From the NCBI RefSeq assembly GCF_900067135.1, contig NZ_FJUR01000001.1:747501-811500 (forward strand): 64,000 bases of DNA. Reading direction: 5' to 3'. Under the pieces are notes generated by a model. The model was given only the letters and a program-made list of their open reading frames with translations. It was not told the origin of the DNA and did no database searches. The translations under genes and the position numbers were made by a program. Source of the stretch: Rhizobium sp. 9140. GTDB taxonomy: Bacteria; Pseudomonadota; Alphaproteobacteria; Rhizobiales; Rhizobiaceae. Shown in pieces: positions 11,142-20,409 of this stretch (position 1 is the stretch's first letter; each line of letters starts with the position of its first letter).

Positions 11142-12254
11142 ATGAGCGGCATCCTTTCCCGCATGGTCCGGCCGGCAAGGCCGATGCTTTCCGCCTTTGT
11201 GGATGCCGTCGAGCCCGTCTTCGTGGCGCTTGCGCCGGGCGCCCGATGGATCGCCGTGGAGGTCTCGGGCGATCGTCGCGATCCGCAGATGGCGGCAGAG
11301 GCGGCGGGCATGCCGCCCTCGTCCGGCGACCTGGCGTTCTACCGGGCCTCGCGGCGCGGCGCAGTCTTCCTCGGCCATGGCAGCAGCCTTCCCGAACCCG
11401 TCCGTCGGGCGTTCCGCAGTCGGGCGAATGCGGAGACAGAATTGCGCCTGCAGGCCGATCACGTCGTGACGACCCAGATCAAGGTGCCGATGGAAGCATC
11501 CGGCTTTGCTGCGCAGATCGTGGCCAGCCGCCTCGACAGGCTGACGCCCTGGCGATCGGAAAAGCTGCTGCACGGTTTTCATGTCGCCTCGAAACCGGGC
11601 GGCGATGGTCAGCTCACCGTCGACGTCGTCGCGACCTCGCGCGAGATCGTGGCGGCCGGCGTCGCCCGGCTTGCAGCCTTCGGCCTGGTGCCCTCGCGCG
11701 TCGGATCGGCAGGTGAGCCGATCGAGGAGCGTCTGCGTATCGATCTTCTCAACGGCGAGAACGATACGCTGCGCAAAACCCGTCGCAGACGCATCGCGGC
11801 GGGCACGCTTGCCGTCCTCGTCCTGACCCTCGCAGGCTTTCTCGCGTCGATCGCAGCACTTTCGATGAGCACGAGCGAGGTCGCGGACGCACAGGCGGGG
11901 CTGGATGCAACCCGCCGCAAGATGGTGGGGGCTTCCGGCAGCGGCGGCATTCGCGAGCGCGAGGCGGCTATGCTGGAGGCAAAGACTCCGGAGCAGGCGA
12001 GCTTTGTGCTGATCGACCGTCTCGCAACCATTCTTCCCGACACGACCACGCTCGACGAACTCGACATCCTGCCGCAGAGCCTGCGGCTCGCCGGCACATC
12101 CACCGAGGTCTCGTCTCTCGTCGCGATCATCGAGGCGGAACCCGCCCTGTCGCAGGCGAGCTTTGCAGCTCCGGTAACGCGGCAGGAGGATGGGCGCGAT
12201 CGCTTCGACATCTCCGTCATTCGCGCGGGCAAGGACGGAGCGCCCGCACCATGA
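11142..12254 (+). CDS. gspL: Type II secretion inner-membrane platform protein GspL
   Basis: A 370-residue protein. It has an N-terminal cytoplasmic actin-like region (to about residue 200) and one transmembrane helix at about residues 219-241 (GTLAVLVLTLAGFLASIAAL). A PilN-like periplasmic domain follows, ending with the family stretch PDTTTLDELDILPQSLRLAG. GspL normally anchors GspE to the membrane through its cytoplasmic domain, but the gspE next to it is destroyed. Its stop overlaps the gspM start by 4 bases. Confidence 0.82.
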   Translation: MSGILSRMVRPARPMLSAFVDAVEPVFVALAPGARWIAVEVSGDRRDPQMAAEAAGMPPSSGDLAFYRASRRGAVFLGHGSSLPEPVRRAFRSRANAETELRLQADHVVTTQIKVPMEASGFAAQIVASRLDRLTPWRSEKLLHGFHVASKPGGDGQLTVDVVATSREIVAAGVARLAAFGLVPSRVGSAGEPIEERLRIDLLNGENDTLRKTRRRRIAAGTLAVLVLTLAGFLASIAALSMSTSEVADAQAGLDATRRKMVGASGSGGIREREAAMLEAKTPEQASFVLIDRLATILPDTTTLDELDILPQSLRLAGTSTEVSSLVAIIEAEPALSQASFAAPVTRQEDGRDRFDISVIRAGKDGAPAP

Positions 12255-12844
12255 CCATCGCGCCGCCACGCATGCAGGCCCTTCGCCTCTCGGCCATCCT
12301 CGTCTTCATCGGCTTGCCCGCGCTGTTCATGACGCTGGGTGTGCTGAATTATCTCCAGATAGCCGAGGATCGCCTTACGGTGGAGGAGGCAACCCGTCAG
12401 GCCGCCACGCTGGAGCGCCGACTTGCGAGCATTCCGGCTTCGACCGGAGATACGACACCAAGCCTCACCATCGAAAGCCCCTCGCGCACGGCCGCCATCG
12501 CACGGCTGCAACAGACCATCCTCGATGCCATCGCGGCCGCTCCCGGCCGGATCATCGAGACGGCAGCAAGCGAAGGCGACGTGGCCGAGGGCGAGGGAAG
12601 CGACGAGATCGCCGTCACCACGACCTTCGATGTCGACAATGATGGCCTTCTCCGCCTGCTCTACCGGCTGGAAAGCGGTCTGCCTCTGATGACGGTCGAA
12701 AGCCTCTCGATCCGCCGTCTTCCCGATGCGGGAGAGACAAGCTCGGGCGATAACGGGCAGATCCTGCTGCGGGTGGATATGGCGATCGGCGCGCGGTGGA
12801 CGCCGGAGACAGTGCCCGAAGCGGGTGCGGAGACCGGTTCGTGA
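12251..12844 (+). CDS. gspM: Type II secretion protein GspM (T2SSM_b-like)
   Basis: A 197-residue bitopic membrane protein. One N-terminal transmembrane helix (about residues 12-34) is followed by a coiled-coil-prone segment (AEDRLTVEEATRQAATLERR) and a small ferredoxin-like periplasmic domain. That domain has TTTFDVDNDGLLRLLYRLES and the strand pattern of the GspM / PilO fold. It is coupled to gspL (ATGA overlap) and to the next gene (TGATG). Confidence 0.75.
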   Translation: MTIAPPRMQALRLSAILVFIGLPALFMTLGVLNYLQIAEDRLTVEEATRQAATLERRLASIPASTGDTTPSLTIESPSRTAAIARLQQTILDAIAAAPGRIIETAASEGDVAEGEGSDEIAVTTTFDVDNDGLLRLLYRLESGLPLMTVESLSIRRLPDAGETSSGDNGQILLRVDMAIGARWTPETVPEAGAETGS

Positions 12845-13437
12845 TGTGGAAGCTCCGACCGGCATCATCGTGGCAAAGCCGCCTTCGCCTGCACGGCGTC
12901 CCGCTGCTTCTGGCGGCAGGTCTCTGCACGGGTATCGTCGCCACAGGCAGCGGGACTGCCGCACAGGATGTGCCGGTGCCGGAGGCAGTTCAGGCACAGA
13001 ACATCAATCCAAATCCGCTGTCGGCAATCGACCCCGCATCTCTGACCGGGTTCCGCGACCGGCCCCTGTTCTCCCCCAGTCGGACCCGCCCGCCCGATCC
13101 GGTGACCGAACCCGTCTCCGAGGCGGCGGAGCCGCCGACCGAACAGCCATCGGAACCGATCACCCTTCAACTCCTCGGCGTCATCGGCACGCCGGAGGGC
13201 GTGAGCGCGCTTGTGCGCGACGAAAGCGACGACACGCGGCATGTGCTGCGAACGGGAGACCTCTTTCGAGGTTGGTCCGTCCTCTCAGTCGATGGTCGGG
13301 AGTTGGTGCTCGACAAAGACGGGGAGACGATGCGCTTACCCACCTTCAAGCCGTCCGAACAGGTCCTGGATGATGAGACGCCGAATGGCGACACGCAATT
13401 GATGCCGGATCTCGAAGGTTCGGCTGCAACGCCCTGA
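12844..13437 (+). CDS. gspN: Type II secretion GspN / GspC-like periplasmic protein
   Basis: A 197-residue protein starting at an ATG that shares one base with the gspM stop. It has an N-terminal membrane anchor or signal (about residues 15-35), a proline-rich linker, and a C-terminal region with a FRDRPLFSPSR motif. That is followed by a small beta domain (LQLLGVIGTPEGVSALVRD) resembling the homology region of GspC/PulP-type proteins, which connect the inner-membrane platform to the secretin. In alphaproteobacterial loci this gene is usually named gspN; GspC-like is an equal alternative. Last gene of the plus-strand T2SS segment. Confidence 0.65.
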   Translation: MWKLRPASSWQSRLRLHGVPLLLAAGLCTGIVATGSGTAAQDVPVPEAVQAQNINPNPLSAIDPASLTGFRDRPLFSPSRTRPPDPVTEPVSEAAEPPTEQPSEPITLQLLGVIGTPEGVSALVRDESDDTRHVLRTGDLFRGWSVLSVDGRELVLDKDGETMRLPTFKPSEQVLDDETPNGDTQLMPDLEGSAATP

Positions 13438-13467
13438 ACGGATCGCGCGTGAACCGGCCGATGCCTG

Positions 13468-14691
13468 TCAGACGCCCGGATGCGTTGCCGACATAGGCTC
13501 CCGCCGGTTCGTGAGGCGCAGAATGGTGTAGCCGAGCAGTCCCGCAATCAGCGAGCCGATCAGGATGCCCACCTTGACGCGGTCCTGCATGTCAGGATCG
13601 GAAAAGGCGAGGAGCCCGATGAAGAGGCTCATGGTAAAGCCGATGCCGCAGACGAGCGAGACGCCGAAGGTCTGGCCCCAACTCGCTCTTGCCGGCAGGT
13701 CCGCAAGGCCCGCCTTGACGAGGATCAGCACGGTGCCGAACACCCCGATGCACTTGCCCAGCACCAGCCCCGCGGCGACGCCGAGCGTTACCGGCTCCAC
13801 GAGCGCGGCCAGACTGACATGGGCGAACGAAACGCCGGCATTGGCAAAGCCGAAGATCGGTACGATCACGAAGGCGACCGGCTTGTGGAGCGCATGCTCC
13901 AGCCGGTGCAGCGGCGACGTATCGGGCGTGGCTTCCGGTGTGCCCGGCGTACGGCGGATCGGGATGGTCAGCGCCAGAATGACACCGGCAAGCGTGGCAT
14001 GCACGCCCGAGGCGAAGACGAGCACCCAGAGCACCGCGCCGAGCGCCAGATAGGGCAGCAGGCGCTGCACGCCTGCGCGATTGAGGGCCACCAGCCCACC
14101 GATCACGATCGCTGCGCCGCCAAGCGCCATCAGGTTCATGCCCGAGGTGTAGAACAGGGCGATGATCACGACGGCGCCGAGATCGTCGATGATGGCAAGC
14201 GCCGCAAGGAAGATCTTCAGCGAGGCCGGCACGCGTGGGCCGAGCAGCGAGAGAACGCCGAGCGCGAAGGCGATATCCGTAGCCGACGGTACGGCCCAGC
14301 CATGCACGGCCACCGGATCCCGGTAGTTGAAGGCGATGTAGATCAGCGCGGGAACCGCCATGCCGCCGGCAGCCGCCGCGCCTGGGAGAATGCGCCGGCT
14401 CCAGGTGGAGAGTTGCCCGTCGAGCAGTTCACGCTTGATTTCGAGTCCGACGACCAGAAAGAAGGCGGCCATCAGCAGGTCGTTGATCCAGTGCTGCAGG
14501 CTCAGAGGCCCGATATAGATGTGCAGCGCGCCGAAATAAGCCTCCGCCAGAGGCGAGTTCGCAGTGAGAATGGCAAGCAGCGCCACCCCCATCAGCAGAA
14601 GGCCGCTCGATGTTTCGTTGTCGAGAAAGGCGCGGACTGTCGACTGGATGCGGCCCTTGGAAACGGCGGTCGAAGCGTGGCGTTCGGTCAT
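13468..14691 (-). CDS. nhaA: Na+/H+ antiporter NhaA
   Basis: A 407-residue inner-membrane antiporter that expels Na+ in exchange for H+ and maintains sodium and pH balance. It has about 12 hydrophobic segments, the ion-binding aspartate pair in [10 protein letters not shown], and [18 protein letters not shown] just upstream, typical of NhaA. The start at 14691 (MTERHAST) has GAGGTG nine bases upstream; a longer frame to 14763 lacks this. It is convergent with gspN, with about 30 bases between the stops. Confidence 0.93.
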   Translation of the reverse strand: MTERHASTAVSKGRIQSTVRAFLDNETSSGLLLMGVALLAILTANSPLAEAYFGALHIYIGPLSLQHWINDLLMAAFFLVVGLEIKRELLDGQLSTWSRRILPGAAAAGGMAVPALIYIAFNYRDPVAVHGWAVPSATDIAFALGVLSLLGPRVPASLKIFLAALAIIDDLGAVVIIALFYTSGMNLMALGGAAIVIGGLVALNRAGVQRLLPYLALGAVLWVLVFASGVHATLAGVILALTIPIRRTPGTPEATPDTSPLHRLEHALHKPVAFVIVPIFGFANAGVSFAHVSLAALVEPVTLGVAAGLVLGKCIGVFGTVLILVKAGLADLPARASWGQTFGVSLVCGIGFTMSLFIGLLAFSDPDMQDRVKVGILIGSLIAGLLGYTILRLTNRREPMSATHPGV

Positions 14692-14897
14692 GATTTCGGC
14701 ACCTCGAAAAAAGGTTGACACAGTCTCCGTAGATTTTCGGGTAGCCGAGGGCGCACGCAGCACACGCCCACTGTGTTATACGGGCCGCAGATCCGCAGGA
14801 CCAGCACTTTCGGGTCGTCGTCCTGACTGCGGACCCTTACGCTGTACAGGGCGAAGATGCCTTCGATCGGCAATGGGTCAGCCCGATGCTCGTGCCT
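14692..14897 (-). other. nhaA upstream leader region
   Basis: About 200 bases between the stop of the upstream gene (14898) and the nhaA start. A 61-codon open frame here (14688-14873) has no recognisable domain and overlaps the nhaA ribosome-binding site. Its length would allow a structured leader: known nhaA-associated RNA motifs exist in proteobacteria, but I could not match their consensus by eye. Confidence 0.3.
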
Positions 14898-15719
14898 CTA
14901 CCAGAGCTTGGTGTGGCGGTTGACGTCCTTGTAAAGCAGGTAGCGGAAGCGGCCGGGGCCGCCGGCATAGCAGGCCTGCGGGCAGAAGGCGCGCAGCCAC
15001 ATATAGTCGCCGGCCTCCACCTCCACCCAGTCCTCGTTCAGCCGGTAGACCGCACGGCCTTCAAGCACATAGAGCCCGTGCTCCATCACATGCGTCTCGA
15101 GGAACGGAATGACGGCGCCCGGCTCGAAGGTGACGATGTTGAGGTGCATGTCGTAGCGCACGTCGTTCGGATCGAGGAAGCGCGTCGTCGCCCAGCGCCC
15201 GTCCGTGTCGGGCATGGCGCTGATCTCGCAATCGTCTTCGTGTGTGAAGACGGCGGGCGGGGGCTCAAGCCCTTCGACCACCTCGAAGGCCTTGCGCACC
15301 CAGTGAAATTTCGCCGGCACGCTGCCCATATTCTTCAGCGTCCAGCGCCTGCCGGCGGGCAGATAAGCGAAGGACCCGGTCCGCAGGGCCTTCTCCTCAC
15401 CCTCGAAGGTGACGATCATCTCGCCATCGACCACGAAGATGGCAGCGGAGGCGCGTACATCGGGTTCCGGCTTGTCGCTGCCGCCGCCCGGTGCAACCTC
15501 CATGATGTATTGCGAGAATGTTTCGGAAAAGCCGGTCAGCGGGCGCGAGATGATCCAGGCGCGTGTACCGGTCCAGTGCGGCAGCACGCTCGTGACGATG
15601 TCGCGCATGACGCTGCCGGGAATAACGGCATAGGCCGTGGTGAACACCGCTTTGCTCGAAAGCAGTTCGCTCTGGCCCGGCAGGCCGCCCATATTGGAAA
15701 AAAGACGCGTATTCTTCAT
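14898..15719 (-). CDS. uglH: (S)-ureidoglycine aminohydrolase
   Basis: A 273-residue bicupin that releases ammonia from (S)-ureidoglycine to give (S)-ureidoglycolate, a late step of purine (allantoin) degradation. Two cupin domains are visible: the first around GEMIVTFEGEEKALRTGSFA, the second around FLETHVMEHGLYVLEGRAVY, which carries the Glu/His metal ligands. N-terminal NMGGLPGQSELLSSKAVF and the ending RYLLYKDVNRH are typical of the family. No other ureide genes lie next to it. Confidence 0.88.
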   Translation of the reverse strand: MKNTRLFSNMGGLPGQSELLSSKAVFTTAYAVIPGSVMRDIVTSVLPHWTGTRAWIISRPLTGFSETFSQYIMEVAPGGGSDKPEPDVRASAAIFVVDGEMIVTFEGEEKALRTGSFAYLPAGRRWTLKNMGSVPAKFHWVRKAFEVVEGLEPPPAVFTHEDDCEISAMPDTDGRWATTRFLDPNDVRYDMHLNIVTFEPGAVIPFLETHVMEHGLYVLEGRAVYRLNEDWVEVEAGDYMWLRAFCPQACYAGGPGRFRYLLYKDVNRHTKLW

Positions 15720-15815
15720 CGGCTCGCTGGTATCCGTCCTGATTGTGACGGCGACACCTTAAAACGGTCCGGCAGGGAATGAGAGGGTTTTCTTCGCGAA
15801 AACGCGCTTTGGCTG

Positions 15816-16781
15816 TCAGGCCACGCCCCGGGTCAGTTCCGAATCCAGGCTGAGAATGAATTTCCAGAGCAGCTGGGTATCGAAATGGTCGCCATGCTGC
15901 AGCATCCAGGACAGAGCGGTGGCAGACGACCACGGCTTCTTGTAGGGGCGCACCGAGGTCACCGCCTCATAGACGTCGCAGATCGTGCTCATGCGCACAT
16001 AGATCGAGAGTTCACCGGCGGGGATGCCGTCCGGATATCCCTTGGAGTTCATGCGCTCATGGTGATGGCGACAAATGTCGAGCACGACACCCGGCAGATT
16101 GCCTTGCCGCTTGAGAATATCATGACCGATGGCTGGATGCTGCATGACGATCTCGCGTTCCTCTGCGGTCAGGACGCTGGCCTTGTTGAGGATTGCGGTG
16201 GGGATCGCCAGCTTGCCGATGTCGTGCACCAGCCCTGCGAAACCGAGCACACGCACCAGCGGCTCCTCGAAATGGAGGTGGCGGGCGAAATGCACGAGCA
16301 GGGCCGATACGGCGACGGAATGGACGAAGGTAACTTTGTCTTTCGATTTCAGCCGGGTGATGTCGAGCAGAATGGCCGGGCTGTTGCCGATCTGGGTCGA
16401 GATGTCGCCGACGATCTCGGACACGCTCTCGATGTTGATCGGTTCGCCGCATCGGCTTTCTATGAACACGGCTTCGAGCCGTTTGACCGAGGCCTGGACG
16501 ACCCTGACCGTCGCACGGCGTTCGTCGAGCAATGCTTTTGGGGGAGGGGGGCTACGCGGTTGCGAACTGTTGGCGAAGCTGCGGTTCGACCCGTCGACGT
16601 CAACGCCTTTGGCAAGGTTGATGTAGATGCCGGTGATCCGGCTGTTCTTGATCAGGTCGACCTCTGTCTCCGAACGCAATAGAAAACGGCGCTGGCCAAA
16701 GGGGTTGTCCTGCCAGGCGCCCTCGAGCGACTCGATGAACATGCCGACCCGGGCCTCGTGCCTCTCGATACGCTTCACCAT
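15816..16781 (-). CDS. HD-GYP domain cyclic-di-GMP phosphodiesterase
   Basis: A 321-residue cytoplasmic signalling protein. The N-terminal DUF3391-like region has VKRIERHEARVGMFIESLEG. The C-terminal HD-GYP domain has HDIGKLAIP (metal-binding His-Asp) and HHHERMNSKGYPDG, including the GYP triad. Such domains hydrolyse cyclic-di-GMP, so this should lower the second messenger. The start at 16781 was chosen because the DUF3391 domain begins there and GAGGGG precedes it; a longer frame to 16994 lacks support. The C-terminus WKFILSLDSELTRGVA is unremarkable. It appears monocistronic. Confidence 0.87.
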   Translation of the reverse strand: MVKRIERHEARVGMFIESLEGAWQDNPFGQRRFLLRSETEVDLIKNSRITGIYINLAKGVDVDGSNRSFANSSQPRSPPPPKALLDERRATVRVVQASVKRLEAVFIESRCGEPINIESVSEIVGDISTQIGNSPAILLDITRLKSKDKVTFVHSVAVSALLVHFARHLHFEEPLVRVLGFAGLVHDIGKLAIPTAILNKASVLTAEEREIVMQHPAIGHDILKRQGNLPGVVLDICRHHHERMNSKGYPDGIPAGELSIYVRMSTICDVYEAVTSVRPYKKPWSSATALSWMLQHGDHFDTQLLWKFILSLDSELTRGVA

Positions 16782-17187
16782 GATGTCGCCCCTCGATGCC
16801 TCCTTGTCTCTCGCAACACGCACGCACATGTCAGCGAGCGCTTGTCTTACCCCGCCAGCAGCGAGAAACCGTATGACGTTATAGTCACAGATTTTTAAGA
16901 CATCACTAAGCCGGGTAGACAAATCTGAGGGTTCTACTTTTCCGACAGTGTAGAAAGGCAAGGCGACGGAGAAAGTAGCAAAAGCGACTATCACTCTTGA
17001 AAGTTGTTTTGCAGCTGCGAGAAGCCTTTAACTTGCCGATTGTCACAGAAAGAGGTCGGAGATGGTCAGGCCTTATCTAAAGGCACCAGCTTCCGCGATG
17101 GTGTAAACCGGCGACATTTCCGGTCTGCCTTCCACCGCGACGCGTTCGGCAAGGAGGCTAAGCGCAGGAATTGCTCGACGACGCCAC
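16782..17187. other. Intergenic region upstream of the HD-GYP gene
   Basis: About 400 bases between the HD-GYP start and the 3' end of the membrane protein gene. AT-richer stretches around 16,880-16,990 could hold the HD-GYP promoter. No supported ORF, tRNA or repeat was seen. Confidence 0.5.
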
Positions 17188-17949
17188 TCAAAGAGGCGCG
17201 TTCTGCAAGGGCGGCCGCACCGATGGGCGGATGCGGGGGTAGCCGAACTCGGGGTCACGCGCAGACAATGCCTTGTGCAGATGCACCATCAGCCCGGCCG
17301 CAAAGAGCGGGGTCAAAAGGTTGACGATCGGGACGGCCAGAAAAGCGGCAAGCAACAGGCCGGCCATGAAGATCGTCGCGCGATGCTTGGAGCGAAAAGC
17401 CCGGGCCTCTTCCGGCGACCGGAACCGCATGGCGGCGAATTCGAAGAATTCCCGGCCGAGCAGGTAACCGTTGACGAGGAAGAAGGCGACGAGATTGATG
17501 CCGGGCACCAGCAACAGGAACAGCGCAATCAGGTTGCCGACAAGCACGATCCCGAGAAATTTCAGCGTTCCGCGGATCGCCTCGCCCATGGGCAGCGCGC
17601 GGCCCGCCGGCTCGTCCGGGTAATCCCGTTTCTCGATCACCTCCGCGACGTCGTCGAGAAAAAGCCCGGCGATCAGCGCCGTGACGGGTGCAAGCAGCAG
17701 GGCAAGGCCGAGCGCAAGCCCGATACTGGCGAGAATGATGAGGATGAAGGTGAACCAGCCCGCCCATTCCGGCGTGCCCGGCAGCATCTCGGTGACGAGA
17801 GGAGCAACGAAGTAGACGAAGCTTTCGCGCAAGGCCAGCCAGAGCAGCACGAGCGCAAGGATCGTCAGGCCGAGCGTCTTCCAGAACGCAGCGCGCGTCT
17901 CCGGCGCGAAGAGATTGGCAAACGACAGGCGGGCAGCGTGAAAGATCAT
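17188..17949 (-). CDS. CysZ/EI24-like integral membrane protein
   Basis: A 253-residue protein with about five to six hydrophobic helices and the EI24/CysZ family pattern. An N-terminal LSFANLFAPETRAAFWKTLG is followed by membrane helices, a loop with LFLDDVAEVIEKRDYP, and GINLVAFFLVNGYLLGREFFEF, a signature stretch of the family. E. coli CysZ imports sulfate; in rhizobia the members are usually annotated only as EI24 or CysZ-like. No sulfur genes are adjacent, so the substrate is open. Confidence 0.75.
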   Translation of the reverse strand: MIFHAARLSFANLFAPETRAAFWKTLGLTILALVLLWLALRESFVYFVAPLVTEMLPGTPEWAGWFTFILIILASIGLALGLALLLAPVTALIAGLFLDDVAEVIEKRDYPDEPAGRALPMGEAIRGTLKFLGIVLVGNLIALFLLLVPGINLVAFFLVNGYLLGREFFEFAAMRFRSPEEARAFRSKHRATIFMAGLLLAAFLAVPIVNLLTPLFAAGLMVHLHKALSARDPEFGYPRIRPSVRPPLQNAPL

Positions 17950-18112
17950 CCGGCGGCTCCAGAGCTTGTGCGTGTTGCAGTGCGAAAGACCATGTAGAGC
18001 GCTTGCCCGATCCCCGCAAGACGATGCCGGCAGAGCGACCCGATCCCCCTTTTCCGAAGTGCAGAAATCTCCGCGGCCGATTTTGGTTTACGCTGGAATG
18101 CAGTAGGAGAGA

Positions 18113-19501
18113 ATGGACATCTCGCCGGAGCGCATCATGAACGATATCAGGACGGACCTCTCCGTCGCCAGCCTCGCCGTCCTTCTCCAGAACGGCGCTC
18201 TCGACCCGGTCGATTTAACGGAAACGGTACTTGCCAGAATCGCTGCCGCCGACCCGGCGATCTTCACGGAAGTTCTGGAAAAGCGTGCCTTGCAGGAAGC
18301 GGCAGCTGCCGGTGCGCGCCTGAAGGCCTGCCGGTCGCTCGGTCTTCTCGATGGCATTCCCGTCGCCTGGAAGGACCTGTTCGACACGCGGGGTGCGGTG
18401 ACGCGGGCAGGTTCCGTCGTTCTCGATGAAGGCCCGGCCGACAAGGACGCTGCCGTCGTCGCGGCACTCGCTGCCGTCGGCATGGTGGCGGTCGGCCGGA
18501 CGAATATGAGCGAATTCGCCTTCTCGGGCCTCGGCATCAATCCGCATTTCGGCACGCCTGCCAATGCGGCCTCCACCGACGTGCCGCGCATTCCCGGCGG
18601 CTCCTCCTCCGGCTCGGCCGTGGCCGTGGCGGCAGGTCTCGTGCCGGTGGCGATCGGCACAGACACCGGCGGCTCCATCCGCATTCCCGCCGCCCTGAAT
18701 GGCATCGTCGGCTATAAGGCGACGCGCGGCCGTTATTCCATGAACGGCGTCTTTCCCTTGGCCGCGAGCCTCGATTCGCTCGGCCCCCTCTGCCGGACGG
18801 TGCAGGATGCCGTCTGGGTGGATGCCGCGATGCGCGGCGTCGGCATGCCGGAGGCCGGTCGCGGAGAGATCGACGGGCTGACGCTCGTCGTGCCGCAGAC
18901 CGTAATGTTCGACGGGGCCGAGCCCGCCGTCGTCGCGGCCTTCAAGGCGGCGCTCGCGCGCCTTGCCAAAGCCGGAGCCCGCATCGAGCGCCGGACGGTG
19001 CCGCTTTTCGCCGAGGTCTTCGAGCTTTTCGCCCGGCACGGTGCGCTCGTCACGGCCGAGGCCTTCGCGCTGCATCGCGAGCGGCTGGCAGGTCCGGATG
19101 CGGCACGGATGGACCCGCGCGTCGTGACCCGCACGCGCATGGGCGAGAAAACCACCATGGCCGATTACGTCGCCCTGGCCTCCGCCCGCGCAGGCATGAT
19201 CGCTGCTTTCTCGGCCATGCTGGCCCCTAGCGAATTGCTGGCCCATCCGACGCTGCCTCATGTCGCACCGCCCATCGCGCCGCTTCTGACCGATGACGCG
19301 CTGTTCGTGGACACGAATTTCCGCACGTTGCGCAACACGCTGGTCGGCAATTTCCTCGATGGCTGCGGCATCTCCATTCCCTGCGGCATGGGAGAGGCCG
19401 GCATGCCGGTCGGTTTCCTGCTCTCGGCGCCGCAGGGCGAGGATCGCCGGCTCCTGTCGGCCGCACTGGCCGCCGAACATATCATCCGGGGTGAGGCATG
19501 A
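18113..19501 (+). CDS. Amidase signature family protein
   Basis: A 462-residue amidase with the Ser-cisSer-Lys triad visible: Lys in AWKDLFD, cis-Ser and neighbours in GGSSSGSAVAVAAG, and the nucleophile Ser in TDTGGSIRIPAAL. These enzymes hydrolyse C-N amide bonds; the substrate is unknown. The start at 18113 has AGGAG only three bases upstream. The ATG at 18137 with GGAG six bases upstream is an equally good start. The stop overlaps the next start (ATGA), forming an operon with a ROK kinase and cutC, which hints at an acylated or amidated sugar-like substrate. Confidence 0.85.
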   Translation: MDISPERIMNDIRTDLSVASLAVLLQNGALDPVDLTETVLARIAAADPAIFTEVLEKRALQEAAAAGARLKACRSLGLLDGIPVAWKDLFDTRGAVTRAGSVVLDEGPADKDAAVVAALAAVGMVAVGRTNMSEFAFSGLGINPHFGTPANAASTDVPRIPGGSSSGSAVAVAAGLVPVAIGTDTGGSIRIPAALNGIVGYKATRGRYSMNGVFPLAASLDSLGPLCRTVQDAVWVDAAMRGVGMPEAGRGEIDGLTLVVPQTVMFDGAEPAVVAAFKAALARLAKAGARIERRTVPLFAEVFELFARHGALVTAEAFALHRERLAGPDAARMDPRVVTRTRMGEKTTMADYVALASARAGMIAAFSAMLAPSELLAHPTLPHVAPPIAPLLTDDALFVDTNFRTLRNTLVGNFLDGCGISIPCGMGEAGMPVGFLLSAPQGEDRRLLSAALAAEHIIRGEA

Positions 19502-20409
19502 TCGTCTGTTTCGATATCGGCGGCTCCGCCATCAAGGGTGCCGTCGCCACCTCACCTGACGATATCCGCCCGCTGACGCGCCGGCCGACGCCGCTTCACG
19601 ACTTCGATGCCTTCGTGGCGACGCTGGAGGAGACGTTCGAGGAGGCCGGCATCCGGCCCGAGCGGATCGCTTTGTCGATTGCCGGCGTGGTCGATCCCGA
19701 GACCCAGGCAATCACGGTTGCCAACATTCCCTGCCTGCACCAGCGGCCCCTCGCCCGCGATCTCGGCGAACGCCTGGGGATGCCGGTGCTGATCGCCAAC
19801 GATGCCGACTGCTTTGCGCTGGCCGAAGCGGGCCTCGGCGCCGGGCGCGGACACCGCATCGTTTTCGGCGTCATTCTCGGCACGGGCGTCGGCGGTGGGC
19901 TGGTCGTCAATGGCCGCCTGATCAACGGTGATGGCGGCTTTGCCGGCGAGTGGGGCCATGGTCCCGCTGTCGCCGCCATGGCCGGCAATCCCCCGGTTGC
20001 CATCCCGGCCTTTCCCTGCGGCTGCGGCCAGAGCGGTTGCGTCGATACGATCGGGGCCGCGCGCGGCATGGAGCGCCTTCACCAGCTTTTGCATGCGGAA
20101 ACCCTGCCGAGCCACGACATCACCGCGCGCTGGCAGGCGGGCGATGCCGGTGCCGCCCGCACCATCGAGGTTCTGGTCGATCTCGTATCATCGCCTCTGG
20201 CGCTCGCGATCAACATAACCGGCGCCACCGTCGTGCCCGTCGGCGGCGGCTTGTCGGGCGTCACGCCGCTGATTGCGGCCATCGATCAGGCCGTCCGCGC
20301 CCGCATCCTGCGCACATTCGAACGGCCGCTGGTCGTGCCCGGTGAATGCCGCATCGAGCCCGGCCTGATCGGTGCTGCCCTTCTCGCTCTGACCGGAGAT
20401 GCCCGATGA
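19498..20409 (+). CDS. ROK family sugar kinase
   Basis: A 303-residue ROK protein without the N-terminal helix-turn-helix of ROK repressors, so a kinase. It shows the phosphate-1 ATP motif FDIGGSAIKGA at the N-terminus, the catalytic Asp in ANDADCFALAEA, the nucleotide-binding VILGTGVGGGLVVNG, and the zinc-binding CGCGQSGC. The family includes glucose, N-acetylglucosamine and N-acetylmannosamine kinases. The neighbouring nagA/murQ block suggests an amino-sugar substrate. It overlaps both its neighbours by 4 bases (amidase and cutC). Confidence 0.86.
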   Translation: MIVCFDIGGSAIKGAVATSPDDIRPLTRRPTPLHDFDAFVATLEETFEEAGIRPERIALSIAGVVDPETQAITVANIPCLHQRPLARDLGERLGMPVLIANDADCFALAEAGLGAGRGHRIVFGVILGTGVGGGLVVNGRLINGDGGFAGEWGHGPAVAAMAGNPPVAIPAFPCGCGQSGCVDTIGAARGMERLHQLLHAETLPSHDITARWQAGDAGAARTIEVLVDLVSSPLALAINITGATVVPVGGGLSGVTPLIAAIDQAVRARILRTFERPLVVPGECRIEPGLIGAALLALTGDAR

